In this document: piece by piece, positions 1 to 11,967 of the stretch | Numbering within the stretch: the stretch's first letter is position 1 | Layout: every line of letters starts with the position of its first letter | Origin: Cystobasidium ongulense | Taxonomy: Eukaryota > Basidiomycota > Cystobasidiomycetes > Cystobasidiales > Cystobasidiaceae | DNA: 64,000 nucleotides | Reading direction: 5' to 3' | Assembly (NCBI GenBank): GCA_022835595.1 | Contig: BQUP01000002.1 | Coordinates: 2,342,534 to 2,406,533, forward strand | Program-made: the position numbers and the translations under genes | Notes under the pieces: model-generated | What the model was told of the DNA's origin: nothing | Seen by the model: only the letters and a program-made list of their open reading frames with translations | Database searches by the model: none

Positions 1-1831
1 AGGCTCCTGGACAGCAGAAATTGGAACGTGTACTGCCTGAAGAAGAAGCTCGGGCACAGGCCGAAGCTCAAGCTGGACTCGTTACTCAAGATCAAGAGGG
101 AGGTTTGGCGACTGTACATAGGGAGATTCCGGACTTCATTACTTCCGCTCCTGGCAAAGTTATACTGTTCGGTGAGCATGCCGTTGTGCATGGCGTGGTG
201 AGTCAACAATCTAGCAGAGAACGCCCACTTCAATCAAGGTCCAACTTGCTGATATCGCTGTTCTTTTACTTAGACCGCCATTGCAGGGGCTTTAGATTTA
301 CGCTGCTATTGCCACGTTTCTAGCCGAAGTGACGACAAGATCAGCTTAGTATTACCAGATATAGGAATCGATAGAACATGGTCAATTTCAGAATTGCCTT
401 TTGATAAAGCATCAGAATCGAGTGATACAGCAGATGACGTAGAACATGATACAATGCCAAACGCTTCTAGATCTCCTGATCCTAGTTTATTATCTTTGAT
501 TGCTAGTAGGACCAGTTTAGCAGGTAACCTAGATGAAGAAAAGGTTAAGAATGATAAAGCTAGTTTGGCAGTTCAGGCTTTCTTATATCTTTACATGAGA
601 CTAGCCAAGTCCGAAAAACCGTGAGTGTTAATTGTATTTACACCGGTACGAAAGAAGCGGGAACATGATACTGAGCAAAACAATGTCTTTCATTTTACTA
701 GTGTCGCTCGAACATTCACTCTTCGCTCGGCTCTGCCCATTGGAGCAGGCTTAGGCTCCTCCGCAGCTGTATCCGTGTGCCTTTCTTCCGCACTTCTTTA
801 CCTCAATGGTCATCTCCACCTACCAGGACAATCCTCACCTCCTTCGACTCAGTATCCAAACCCACCGACTTCGCATATAGTATCACACGATGCAGCTCAT
901 TCAATCAATTCTTGGGCTTTCGTGGCGGAAACTATATTGCACGGTAATCCTTCTGGTGTCGACAATTCCGTCTCTACACTTGGAAGCGCTCTTATTTTCC
1001 AGAAATCGAAATTCCCTGGTGAAAAGCCTAGTATGAAATCGTTACATCAGTGAGTACATGCCACAAGAGGGACATGTAATGATGTTCGAAACAGCCTACT
1101 GATCTTAACGCCTTGCTGAATGGTACAACAGTTTCAAATCCATTCGCTTCTTGCTTACGGATACCAAGATACCGAGAGATACCAAGACATTAGTAGCAAA
1201 TGTCAACAAGAAAAGGCAAGAAGATCCAGAATACATCAATGGAATATTGAAGGAAATTCAAGGTATTTCAGATCAAGCTATAATCGCATTAGATAGCGAT
1301 AACTTGTCGAGACATGAACAAATTGCGAGATTGGAAAGATTGGTTGATAGAAATCATGAATTATTAAGGTTGTTGGATGTCTCCCACTCGGCTCTAGAAG
1401 CTATCAAGATTAAAGCTTCTCAAGAACCGTTTGGTTTACATACTAAATTAACTGGTGCTGGTGGAGGTGGATGTGCTGTTACTGTTGTTCCGGATGGTAA
1501 GTCGACTTCTGATATCATTTCGATAGCAGCTTTAACTGGATCAATACTTATGCCATTCTATCGGATCTTTTTAGACTTCCCCGAAGAGAAACTGCAGCAA
1601 CTGCGAGCTGAATTGCATTCCGATGGATTCGCATGCTATGAAACGGCAGTAGGAGGAAGTGGAGTAGGTGTACTACCTTTACCTTCGAAATCAGGAGAAT
1701 CGTCAACACACGTATCTGGAGAAGCGGGAGCTGAAGAAGATGTGCTCCCTTTGGCGGAACAATTTAGGAATGTACAGGGTGGTAAATTGGCTGAACTTGG
1801 TGATTCATTGGGTAAATGGGCGTATGCTTGA
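1..1831 (+). CDS. ERG12: Mevalonate kinase (5' end outside window)
   Basis: ATP-dependent phosphorylation of mevalonate in the cytosolic sterol/isoprenoid pathway (GHMP kinase family). Exons as read: <1..197, 274..620, 702..1049, 1132..1831, joined by 76-82 nt introns with GTGAGT donors and TAG/CAG acceptors; all phases agree. Visible family motifs in order: APGKVILFGEHAVVHG near the left edge (substrate/ATP region with the conserved Lys), PIGAGLGSSAA (glycine-rich GHMP phosphate loop) in exon 3, GNPSGVDN with the catalytic-type Asp, and TGAGGGGCAVTVV in exon 4. About 530 residues are visible, somewhat longer than the usual 400-450, because of an acidic Ser-rich insert at about 394-560 and a C-terminal extension. 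The reading frame is open to base 1, so the true start lies upstream. Confidence 0.95.
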
Positions 1832-2235
1832 TGGACATGGCATGCATGAGCGAATACCTTTCTAATTGAAGTTCTAGTCAGTCTCTGCAATAATTGCGTT
1901 TATGTGACTGTTTGTGATTCCTTTTCTTTTGTAGTCTGTAGCTCTTTACTTTACTTTACTTCCCTGCCCGGTCTTTTGTAAAAACGAACTCACACCCACG
2001 AGGGATCGAAACAGGGAAATGACGGCTGATGACTACATAGGAACTGCTTGTTCTCGATACCTCTCCTGTAACCACATACAGCTTTCTTGATGGCCTCATT
2101 GTTAACCGATAGGTAGTGGTGGCGAGTTTCTTTCTTAGCCGCGTCCGGCCTTCTCGCTACCCGGCTTGGGCTTGCCCTATTGATGCAGAGACAGAGGCGA
2201 AGAACAGGGAAAGCGCAGATGCAGCAGCGCAAAGA
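1832..2235. other. Intergenic, mevalonate kinase to transcription factor
   Basis: 3' flank of the mevalonate kinase and probable promoter/5' leader of the downstream Zn2Cys6 factor. No ORF or RNA gene that I can support; a T/C-rich stretch lies at about 1917-1960. The factor's 5' leader may start here or be spliced. Confidence 0.5.
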
Positions 2236-5200
2236 ATGATGGATGGACAGGGACGAGAGCAGCATGCGGCGGTGGATTCCAGCATGGCGGTGGACGAGAG
2301 CCGCGAAGACAGCTTGCAGCTGCTGTCGGACGACGAAGAGGGCGGGAGCAGGAAGCTGCATAAAGGCGAGACGCAGGAGGAGCGGGACAAGAAGCGGCGG
2401 GCGTTCAAGGCGTGTGGGTGCACGCAGAGTTGCTTGTGTACTGCGATGGTGCTGACTGTGGCCATTGCCGCATCGACACAGGTGCACACTGTGTGAGTGA
2501 GAGTGGAAAGCGAGCAGCTGCCAGCAAAGACGACGGGCGGCACGGCTATCGAAGAGATGCGATACTGCACGCACTGAGGAGCCCCGGCTGACGTGACATA
2601 TGCTGTCGTGCCATGACATGCACTGGTGATGGCTTTCCGCAGCGACAGCGCAAGGCAAAGTGCGACCTCGGTGCGTCTGTCGTCCTCGTTCACAACCTGA
2701 TTTGCACTTTTACAGACAAAAGCTAAAAGCTACATACCCTACTTACTACACACACATCGGCTATTCAAATCACACGCAAACAATCACAACTCGCACATAC
2801 CTCTCACAGGCGACCTCAGCAATCCTCACGGTGTGTCGCCGTATTCTTGTTGGGGTGTTCCACTCTCATCGCTGACCCCGTCGCTATCCTTCCATACTTG
2901 GCCGCTCACTTTTCCCCCATCGGCTAGACCCCCCATGCGCGAGATGCAAACGGGAAGGAATACCATGCACATTCTTGCCATCTAGAAGAGGCGGTCGAGT
3001 TCCTGTTCGTTCAAATTACTCTGGCTTGATATCGCGCTTTCGCTAACCTGCCGACCCTCTTCCCCATCTTTCGTCCCCATGGCCCTCCGCCTTGCTGTCT
3101 TTCCCGACGATTTGCTATGACATACTTTCTATATGCCCTGTCCTAATCAAAGTTCGCTGCGCGAAAGTCAAAAGACAGAGAGACAACCTCTCCGGACAGA
3201 GATAGGAGGAATTTCAGCCCTGTCATTTCTTCGAGCGAGACGAACAATACCTGCACTAATCCAAGCGATCCGCAAGCACAATCCCATAATCAACCTAGAT
3301 CAGGTTCGAAAGTCTCATCCACAGCGCCTCAGAGTCAAGGCAAAAAAACAACACCTTCGCAATCAACGTCCTCATCTATACCACCTTCTAAACCAATTTT
3401 CCCAAAAAGAGAAAGTTCAATACCTTTGCCTGCTTTTGGAAATCATCCTTTTTCATCAGCTTCGACGTCCTCTCATCCAGCACTGTCAAGTAATGCCTTA
3501 AATAGTATCACCAACGCCAATACGAAATCGCTGACAATCGATCCTGGATTGACTTCTTTCGACCCCACGAAACCTGGAGGTCTGGCAACCTTGAATGATA
3601 GCTTGGCTTCGTTCGATCCCACGAGACCTGGTGGCTTGTCGACCTTGCATCATAGCGCTATATCAGCTCCAAGTGGTCACAGCGACTTTGGTCCAATTGA
3701 CTTTTCGACCCTAATGCAGTCGAACAACATGTCGCATCACCAGCAACAGCAAGCTCTTGACCGTCGCCCAAACCAGCAACAGCAGGGACAGCAACAGCAA
3801 AAGACTCAACAGGGCTTTCACACTCAATCGATGCATGGTTCACAGCAGCAGCAGCAACAACAGCATCTGCAACAGCAACATCATCAACAGCAGCAGATGC
3901 AGCACCACCACCACCAGCAACAACAACAACGACCACAACAACCTCAAAGGCAGCTTTCACAACCCCAGTCACAGTCCGCGAATCCAGTGAGTGAAGGCAA
4001 ATCAGTAAGGTGTTGCCCAAACTTATGCTGAAAACATGCCGTTCGTCTGCTCAGTACCAACAATCATCCCACGAAGGCGATCAGACCTATTTCACCGTAC
4101 CATATCACATCTCAAGCATTTCTCCACCTTCGACGAATTGGCAACAGCACCAACAGCACCAACAACAGCGAGCTCAAGACGGTCGTCGACGATCGGACTT
4201 GGATACTACACTGTTCAATCCTGGACCTTCCATGATGCAGTCTACGCAATCCCAAAACAATTCGCACATGCAGCAGCAACAACACATCGGAAGCAGTGGT
4301 TTACACAATACCGCATCTATGGGCGGTCTCAGTCAGACTCAGATTCAGAGCCAGCTGCCTATCTCGAGTGTCGGTGGTGCAACGGGACAAACGTCGAACA
4401 CGCCCGGCTCACAAACGTCGGGAGGTTTATCGGCGCCAGGAACTGTTGCAGCTGCGGCCAATACGACAATAGTATCACCGAGTGGAGAGTCACAATCCTC
4501 TTATGACTCCGCTAATAGACCAAGATCATCAAAACGACATGGAGCAGGGGATGAATCTTCTAGAATTGCAGATCCGGAAATTTTAGCCGCTGCTAAATTG
4601 AGAAATCCAGTTGATGCTTTGGATTTGTTGATACAAGCTGCTGATACAAGAGGAAAAGGTGATGGAAAGGGAAGTATGACTAGTCCGGAAGGTGCTGATG
4701 GTCATCACCATCATCATCACGGATATCATGACGGTGGAGAAACAGGTATCAGAGGCGATGGAGATAGTATCCTAGATAAGAACTATAACATGAATGAATC
4801 AAGAAGCGAAACTCCTCCTCCTTTCACTTTGGCTGATTTCCCTCTCGTCAAAAGAGGAGTAATATCTACTATTGAACTTATTTATTTCGTCAATTTGTTC
4901 TTTGATAAGATTCACCATATTTTCCCTATTGTTCCCCATCATAGAATACCTACCACCGAGGCTTCACTTACTGCTTTTGCCAGAGGTAAGAGCTTATTCA
5001 CTTTTCACGTGTCCCTGCTTGTTGTACTGACTTTTTTAACTTTGTGATCAAGACGAGCTGCATCTTACTACAGTATTTGTGCTCATCGCAAGTCGTTTAG
5101 ATCAGGGCGGCAAGAGAGGTTATGAAATTCATGACAAAGCTTGGGAATACATGCGAGAATTAATCAATGATCTAGTATTTGGCAAAGACGCAACAGTGGG

Positions 5201-7250
5201 AGCTGTGGAAGCCTTATTATTATTATCGGAAAACCCACCGAGGCAACTTGCTGGATCTGGTTCTTCTAGAGATGATTACGCTGAAGAAAATAGAATGAGC
5301 TGGATGATTGTCGGTAATGCCGTTAGGTTGGGATGTAAGTCCGATGGTTAACTTAACTGGTTAAGAGGGAACAAACTAATTGTTGACGACTGTATGCTTT
5401 TCTTTCTTGCAGATATGCTTGCGTTGGATCAAACGACTATATACCCAGTACTACCGAAAGCTCCAGATACGCCAGAAGGCAAAGCAGCCATCGAGAAATT
5501 GGATCGCGAGCGTATCGCTTGGACATACTGGTGAGTACTGCCTGATACTCACGAAATTACATACCTTGCGTTTGACTAAGGAGCATTTGAACTTCTTGCA
5601 GCTACATATTCGATAGACAGATTTCAATCAGAACTGGCAAAGCGTTCTGGTCGCGCGGCCCAGGATTATGCTTCACTGGTTCATCAGCAGATAGCTTCCC
5701 TTCTATGAGGCCTATCGCTGGTGTACAGGACGATTGGGCTAGTGTCATTCAGGCCTATGTTGAGATAACCCAAACCATGACTAGCGCCCACGATATTCTC
5801 GTAAGGACACCCCGACCTGAGTCTGTAACAGTACCCTCCATTCCATACAGCTAATACTCTCCTTCTTGACAGTACCCAAGTAGAGATAGAACTATTGCGC
5901 TGGTCAGAGTCGGAGAATACTACAAATACATTGATGAATTCAGTAAGCTTTCCGTCGCGCTTCTTAGGCGTTTCCTACTCTGACAAGTGACTAAATCTCC
6001 TGCGCAGCACGAACGCTGGTGAGAAGAGCAAAGTTTAATGGAAGTAGTTCTCATTAACGTTTTGGCCAACAGAATGCATTCCGATACACTTGGGAAAGCA
6101 AGAAGTGGGACACCTTCCCGCTCACCGAATGTGTATGGATCACTTTTGTAAGCCTGCTCCTCTATAATTGTGCAATTCTTTCGAACATGGGATGATAACG
6201 ATCCATTTGCTAGCATTACCTTCGCCTCTACATATACGCTTTCGCCTTCCAAGCACACGTTCAGCGAGCTACAGACGCAAGCGAAGATACGGACGTCGCA
6301 GTTCCATCGAGTGCCATGTTCCCTCGAGGGCCAATGGGGTCACCGGACGCCAAGTTCATACTGGAAGCTATCGATGCAGCTGCGGATTTACTTCGTATAT
6401 GCACCGATCGGCTACATCCTCAGGGAGTGTTGCAATTCCTGCCGTGGAGATACTTCCTGTACTTTGCCTATGCCGGGGTCTTCTTGCTCAAGGCGGTGTT
6501 CATCAAAGCTGTCGCTCCCTTGGTGAGTATCTCGCCAACTTCAGCAGATTAGCCCATGCTAAATGGCTCGTACGTGCAGGACCGCCGCACTATTGTGCGC
6601 CTTCTTAAACGACTCATCGTCTGCTTGGCATGCTCAAGCAAAGATGTAAGCAGGATATTGGAGGGAGGGTGTGTTGTTCGTATTTGCTGACTGTTCACGT
6701 ACAGGAACATCACCATGCCGTGCGGTATGCGCGATTGCTCAATAGTCTCCTGAAGACGTTCTCCCGCGGCAAAGATGGCGTGGGCACTGGCGCACCAACT
6801 CCAATGAGGAAGTCGCCCTCACCCACACCTCAGATCACAAATGGGGAGGAATGGCCTCTGAGCAGAGCGACCTCGCCTCAGACACAAGCAGCGCCTACAC
6901 CGAACATTCGACCTCAATTCTTCACTACCAATACACCAAGCAGTAACGTCATGTTCCCGAATAATAATCTAACATCAGTCTACGACAGCTCAAGCTTCCT
7001 TGGCGGTCAAGGTCCTTCACTTGCAGCCAGTCAACTGTTATCAGATTCTTTCCCTGCGAATACAGCACAAGAAGAAGCTACAGCGGCAGATCTATTGTCA
7101 GATTTCAATCTAGACTTCAGTTTCCCATCTGGAGAACAGACTGCCCCATTCGATGCATACAGTAATTTGTTAGACGATACCACGATGAATTTTTGGGCTG
7201 CGTTGTCAAACTCTCAAGGAGATTGGCCCAATTACGCAGGAAATCTGTAA
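2236..7250 (+). CDS. Zn2Cys6 fungal transcription factor, 15 exons
   Basis: Nuclear binuclear-zinc-cluster activator with a fungal-specific (MHR) domain. Exons: 2236..2413, 2482..2492, 2643..2670, 2928..3004, 3153..3986, 4055..4985, 5053..5334, 5413..5530, 5602..5800, 5873..5942, 6008..6018, 6073..6147, 6214..6522, 6580..6645, 6705..7250 (1244 aa). The zinc cluster appears only after joining exons 1-4: Cys60, 63, 70, 76, 79 and 86, spacing CX2CX6CX5CX2CX6C, followed by a basic SRRGGR linker. Then come two SFDPTxPGGL repeats, a long Gln/His-rich stretch (about residues 290-400), and the MHR with its typical WxxF-YLRLY-AFAFQ segment around 6120-6260. The exon 4/5 junction (3005-3152) rests on phase only; the start is the first in-frame ATG. 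The target is unknown. An ARO80-like role is possible but unproven. Confidence 0.85.
2482..2492 (+). other. 11-nt micro-exon completing the first CxxC of the zinc cluster
   Basis: Flanked by an acceptor (ACACAG) and a GTGAGT donor. It turns a dangling T at the end of exon 1 into Cys-Ala-His-Cys and leaves phase 0, which joins exactly to Arg-Gln-Arg-Lys in exon 3. Without it the first zinc-binding CX2C pair is lost. Confidence 0.75.
3547..3655 (+). repeat. Two tandem coding repeats (SFDPTxPGGL)
   Basis: Inside the transcription factor. Two adjacent units of about 20 codons read TSFDPTKPGGLATL and ASFDPTRPGGLSTL. They are similar in DNA as well as protein, so they probably arose by internal duplication. 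Confidence 0.8.
3736..3975 (+). repeat. CAG/CAA/CAC low-complexity tract (polyGln/His)
   Basis: Triplet-rich stretch encoding runs of Gln mixed with His in the transcription factor. Mixed CAG/CAA codons suggest it is not a pure, highly unstable microsatellite. A smaller Gln-rich block follows at about 4140-4170. Confidence 0.85.
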
Positions 7251-7484
7251 ATACGTGAGAGCTCCTTCAAACGAGGCCGAAGTCGCTTTAATTGTATAGT
7301 GAAAATGTATATATTGATGCAATAATCACAGACTCGTCTCAAGAAGCCAATGTATCATACAAATCAAGCTAGCAAAACAAGACTAGCCAATTTTGCAGTT
7401 CAGATAGCTAAGTAGTCCGACCTCTGTACATGTTCTTTCAAGCGAATCTTAAATCCTTTTTGGTAATCTTGAAGATTTGTTGAT

Positions 7485-10036
7485 CTACTTAAGAGCAGCT
7501 TGTAGACCTTCGAGGAGCTTGACAATTCCGAGGGCACCTATGCAAATGAAACACAAACCAGTCAGCGGGCGTGCCAGTCAATGTGCACATAATAGAGGAG
7601 GATATGGCCATACCTGGGTCAGGAATATCTGCCTTCATCAAGTCGTCCTGGTTGACATAAGTAGCACGACCAGCCTTTGCGATCATTCTTCTAGTATCAT
7701 CGCAAGCTTTCTGAGCATCTGCAATAGCCTTATCCAAATCTTGTGAAGATGAGAAAGTCTCTACGAAAGCCTCTAGAGGGTCCATTAAAGTTCTACTAGG
7801 TCGTCTGGCAAGAGAATAGGTTTGTAGGGATGTGAAAGCTCGAGAAACGGCTTCAGCCCATAGTGCCTTTGAGTCGGTCTTTGTGTTCTGATCTCTAGCA
7901 ACTGCAGAGATGTGACCAGCTAGCGAACTGAAGAATAGAAGCCAAAGAGCTCCACTTGTTCCATCTCCTTCCTTCTCGATCTACAAAATTTACCAAGCAA
8001 ACAACATCAGCGGAAACCTAAAGGGAAGAAAGCGTTAAGAAGCAAACTCACGATTGCAGCAATGTCGACAATAGCGCTTGTTACATCTGTCTTGTCGATC
8101 TTTCCAGCTTGGAAACCTTTTAAGATACCCTCTGTCATAGCTTTGAGGCACAATCCACAATCTCCATCACCAGCGATAGTATCGAATTTAGTGATTTCAG
8201 GTTCTGCGGCAATAACCCTGTCGCAGGCTGATGAAACTGCCTTTTCGAAGAGAGCAAAGTCGGAAGCTGAATTTTTGGGATAGAAAGCATTAGATATCAA
8301 AGGCGACATGAGGGGTCGTTGGAGAGGGTTCAGGAAAGCTTACGAGCGACAGGAGAAGCACCGCTCTTGACTGGAGGAGGGGCGGAAGTATCCTTGGTAT
8401 CAGGAGCAGCACCGGGTTCGGTAGTGGTGATGTAAGTCCATCCAGGAGCAGAAGCGGGCGAGTCGATGAGTTGAAGGATTCTCTTTGATGAGAACTTGTC
8501 TCCGTCTCTTGGAAGGAGCAAGCATGTAAGAGAGAATCCGGGAAGGTTGAGCGAAGTCTGTGGTTGTAAAAGTGAGGGTGAGCATGGCTAATACGTATGG
8601 TCTTAAATTAGGCAGGATTAGCTTACCATCACTGTTCCAACTGTCATTCTTCTAACTGTGATGTTGTTCTTGGCTAGCTCCTCGACAGCATCATTGGCGA
8701 TTGAGAACATCTCAAGGTTGGAGATACCACCACTGTAAGGAAGATCAGACTTTGATAAATGCCTCAAAGAGGTATTTGTGAAAGACAGACTTACAGGTTG
8801 TTGACAAGCAATACAACCTCGTCCTTTCCATCATGTTTGAAATCAACATAAGCACGGTCGGAGTCCTTGGTATCGGTAATAAGACCGAGCATTCGCTTGA
8901 CCAGTTCCTTTGATGTTGGTAGCTTGATCTTCTCGATACCAGATTCGTTATGGATACCCATACCGAGCTCGATTTCGCTGTCCTTAAGATGAGCTTCGGA
9001 GATAGCAGTTCCTGGGATCTAGAAGTGCCCAAAATACAAGTCAGTACGTTATAAGGTCGTAACGTATAGGCAAGATTGACTTCCGAACTCACGTGGCAGT
9101 GCTCAAGTCCGACTCCAATGGTACCGACACGAGTGCTGATATACTCAGACATGTCATGCACGGCATCAATGTCGGCTCCTTCGTCGGCTAGTGCAGAGGC
9201 ACACTTGTATACGAGGACTGTACCGGCCAAACCTCTTCGACCAACTAGAGCACCCTGCTTTCGGCCGACTGCGACATCGTCTCCGACCTGTCGATGGCCG
9301 TCAGTTCGGGTTTATATCTATGGTGAACAGAAGCAAGCAAATGTGCTTACGACGGTCATTCGGACTGGGTGGTCTGGCTTCATGACGGTAGATTGTTCCT
9401 TGGCAAGGCCCTGTAAGCAGAATAGGTGTCAGCATGTATTTCCCGAAGAAAAGTAGTGCATATATACTCACGAATAGCAAGACGTCTCCGGTGTATCTCA
9501 TGATGACGATGAGAGTTCCCTTGTCATTGTCTACGAGCTCGATACCTTTGCGGACTTGGCCTGTTGAAATATCGTATAATGTGGGGATGGATGATCGAGC
9601 CAACATCAGTCGAGCAGTTCCGACAAGGTGGGTAGAAGAACGACATACCGACGTTGGGACTAGCGAATACATTGCCAGCTACTGCGGCTGTGAGCAGACC
9701 TTGGCCGACGAATCCAGCGTGAGCGGGCTGGGAAGTACTACCCCCGTCAGCTCTCGGCAATACAGGCGGGCGAGAAAGTCGAGCTTCCTGACCTCGTGTC
9801 CTGAACCACCTCCGGAGATCTGAAGGAGAGATGTGCGCATGTCAGTTGGGTTGATGGAGATACAGTCTGGATGGAAGCGGGCCTACCAAAGCTACACGGT
9901 CTCTGGGGATGTCGGCAGCATATACCACGCGGTGGGTGGCATCGACCTTGATGTTGGCATTGACGCGAGCGAGCCCGGCCAAGCTCTCGTTGGCGAGGTT
10001 GCGGGGGTCGTTTACGATGTGCTTGTTCTGCGACAT
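7485..10036 (-). CDS. DAK: Dihydroxyacetone kinase (ATP-dependent, two-domain)
   Basis: Phosphorylates dihydroxyacetone (and glyceraldehyde) in the cytosol, linking glycerol/methanol-type metabolism and DHA detoxification to glycolysis. Twelve exons on the minus strand: 7485..7537, 7614..7980, 8052..8266, 8344..8557, 8627..8732, 8795..9018, 9093..9287, 9351..9410, 9472..9560, 9649..9727, 9793..9819, 9887..10036; total 592 aa, the normal length for fungal DAK. The N-terminal K domain shows ISGGGSGHE joined to PAHAGFVG, then the NYTGD-like segment [14 protein letters not shown] and GVGLEHCH. The C-terminal L domain shows GDGDCG (Mg-ATP loop) and GTSGAL. The start ATG is followed directly by conserved N-terminal sequence. 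Convergent with the transcription factor (234 bp apart) and divergent from the flavin-reductase-like gene. I see no targeting peptide. Confidence 0.95.
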
Positions 10037-10965
10037 GATGGTGTGTGTTGGTGTGAGGGTTGCAGATGGAGCGAAAGCAAGAGGTGAACAAAGAGGAAAG
10101 CTTCGTCGGTTCGCTCGTTGCTCTTCTTTAGCCGGCCGACGACCGAGACCCCGCCGGTTAGCGAGTGCGACCTCTTGCGGGAAGGCAAGAGCAGCTGCAG
10201 CTTGGTTGGGTAATAGACTGTGGAGGGATTTATGGAGCAAGCAGCGGAAGTGGAGTGGAGGTGGAGGTGTGGTCGACCTGTCTTGCTGTCCATCGTCGTC
10301 CTTGCTTCTGCTCCCACTTCAGCCATTATGAAATTGCCTACCCTGCCTGCAGCTGGATTACCCGGAAGACAAAGTGGACAGCGTGTGCAAGGTGGGAAGC
10401 ATGCAGCATGCTCTCAGTCATTGTTGTTCCCAGATCCAGGCTATGTAGTATACCAGCATCATACGCGAATTGAACTGCATGGGTCTGCTCGAGGCGTGCG
10501 ACTTGCCTTTCTTTGCTCACGTGACCCGGGTTCGCAAGCAGCCGAAGTGACATGACCGCCGCTTGTACAGGACATGCACATCATGCGAATAGACAGTAGT
10601 GGGTGTACTTCTCAGCAGATCAACCCGTCTTACCATTACACAGCCAAATGTTCTCAATCCCTCGGTGCTGGGTTTCGTGTTGAACATACGGCTAGGTGAA
10701 AGCTGTGATCCTGCGAGTACGGGACATACTACTGTACCAAGTTCTGCGCAATCTTCGCAAAGGTATGCTGAAGTGCGTCAGTGCTAGCTCGCGAGAGTAC
10801 GCGAAAGAACACAACTCGCTGCAATTGCTGTCCCGATCTCACAGAACAGATCCACCGTCCACCGCCAGCTGACCGACCTCGCGCTCACAAACGGGCGCCA
10901 ACCCAATCACACGCTCGCTCGTGGGTCCCCAGGACATACAGAAGACAGGCACGTTGTCAGCTTCT
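10037..10965. promoter_or_regulatory. Divergent promoter, DAK / flavin-reductase-like gene
   Basis: 929 bp between two genes read outward. A CACGTGAC E-box-like site lies at 10518-10525. Overlapping ORFs on both strands here show no family signal and look like chance. Confidence 0.45.
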
Positions 10966-11830
10966 ATGCTGGCAGGATGGCGACGCTGCCATACGTCGCT
11001 TTCGCTTGTCGTCCGTAGCAGGAGGCATCATTCGACAGACGCTCCAGCATCACCATCGAATGGCCTGCGACAGCTGATGCGCAAGGTCGCTCAGCCAGTA
11101 GCGGTCATCACAGCCAACTTGGATCATGCAGACAAGCTAGGTCAACCCAGTCAGTCCCATCAATAAGAGCCTAAACCTCGACGGTGCTGAATTCTGCCAA
11201 ACCCGTCCTTCCCTTGCAGATCACGGAGCGACAATATCGTCCTTCGTATCGATAGCACTGCATCCCACGCCGCTCGTAGCATTCGCACTTCGTCTTCCAT
11301 CTCGTCTTGCAACCTTTTTAAACGCCCAGCACGCAGCTGCTGCTGCTTCAAGCTCGTCGGCATCATCATCATCATCATCACTTTCACTCTCCGATCATGC
11401 TGCCCCGACGTTCAAGATCCACCTTCTATCAGAAGAGCAAGAAGATGTAGCAAGAGCATTCGCAAGACAACCTCCTTTACCTAATAAAGCAATACCATCT
11501 GCAACTTCAGGCTATCAACATGAACCTTTTTCTCTCGAACTCTTTGCAAAATTAGAAGCTACTTCATTAGGATCGTTAGAATGCTCCTTAGCTGGTGATA
11601 TACCACTCGTAGAACCGCTATTCCAGACGCAAGATAACAATGACAACAATATCCCCAATAAAGACTCATCAAACACAGAAGAACGCAACAAACAAGCAAA
11701 AGCGAATCGAATAGGTCAAGCTACTTCACAGCTTTTCATCGCAAGAGTAGTCAAAGTGAACGAGGGAGACACGAGTAAACATCCCTTGCTGTATTATCAT
11801 CAGAAGTATTGTGTACTCGACATGGAGTAA
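10966..11830 (+). CDS. Flavin-reductase-domain protein, probably mitochondrial
   Basis: Two exons, 10966..11149 and 11220..11830, 264 aa. The N-terminus is Arg-rich with few acidic residues (MLAGWRRCHTSLS...RSRRHH), which looks like a mitochondrial presequence. It is followed by LMRKVAQPVAVITA and, across the intron, HGATISSFVSIALHPTPLV and LRLPSRLATFL. This is the FMN-binding split-barrel pattern of flavin-reductase-like proteins. A Ser-rich insert (TCA repeats at about 11360-11385) interrupts the domain. The donor is GTCAGT at 11150; GTCAAC at 11141 would also keep the frame, so the junction is uncertain by nine bases. Family members reduce flavin with NAD(P)H or bind FMN; the partner is unknown. 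Ends 137 bp from the convergent KAR9-like gene. Confidence 0.75.
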
Positions 11831-11967
11831 GGGCTGCATTTCTGTCTATCGTCGTTTGAGCTCACAGCACCGAATGTTGCGGAAATACGTTCGACCTCAT
11901 CTATGGCTACACTAGACGCACAAAACACATATATCCCAACAAGACTTGACGTTAATAGAATACGAAA

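Noticed and set aside
2116-2496. Apparent small 126-aa ORF with a hydrophobic end
   Set aside because: The part up to 2413 is exon 1 of the Zn2Cys6 factor; the hydrophobic end is intron read-through.
2157-2693. Minus-strand ORF of 178 aa over the zinc-cluster exons
   Set aside because: Antisense shadow of the coding exons; Ser/Cys-rich composition mirrors the plus-strand reading, with no domain.
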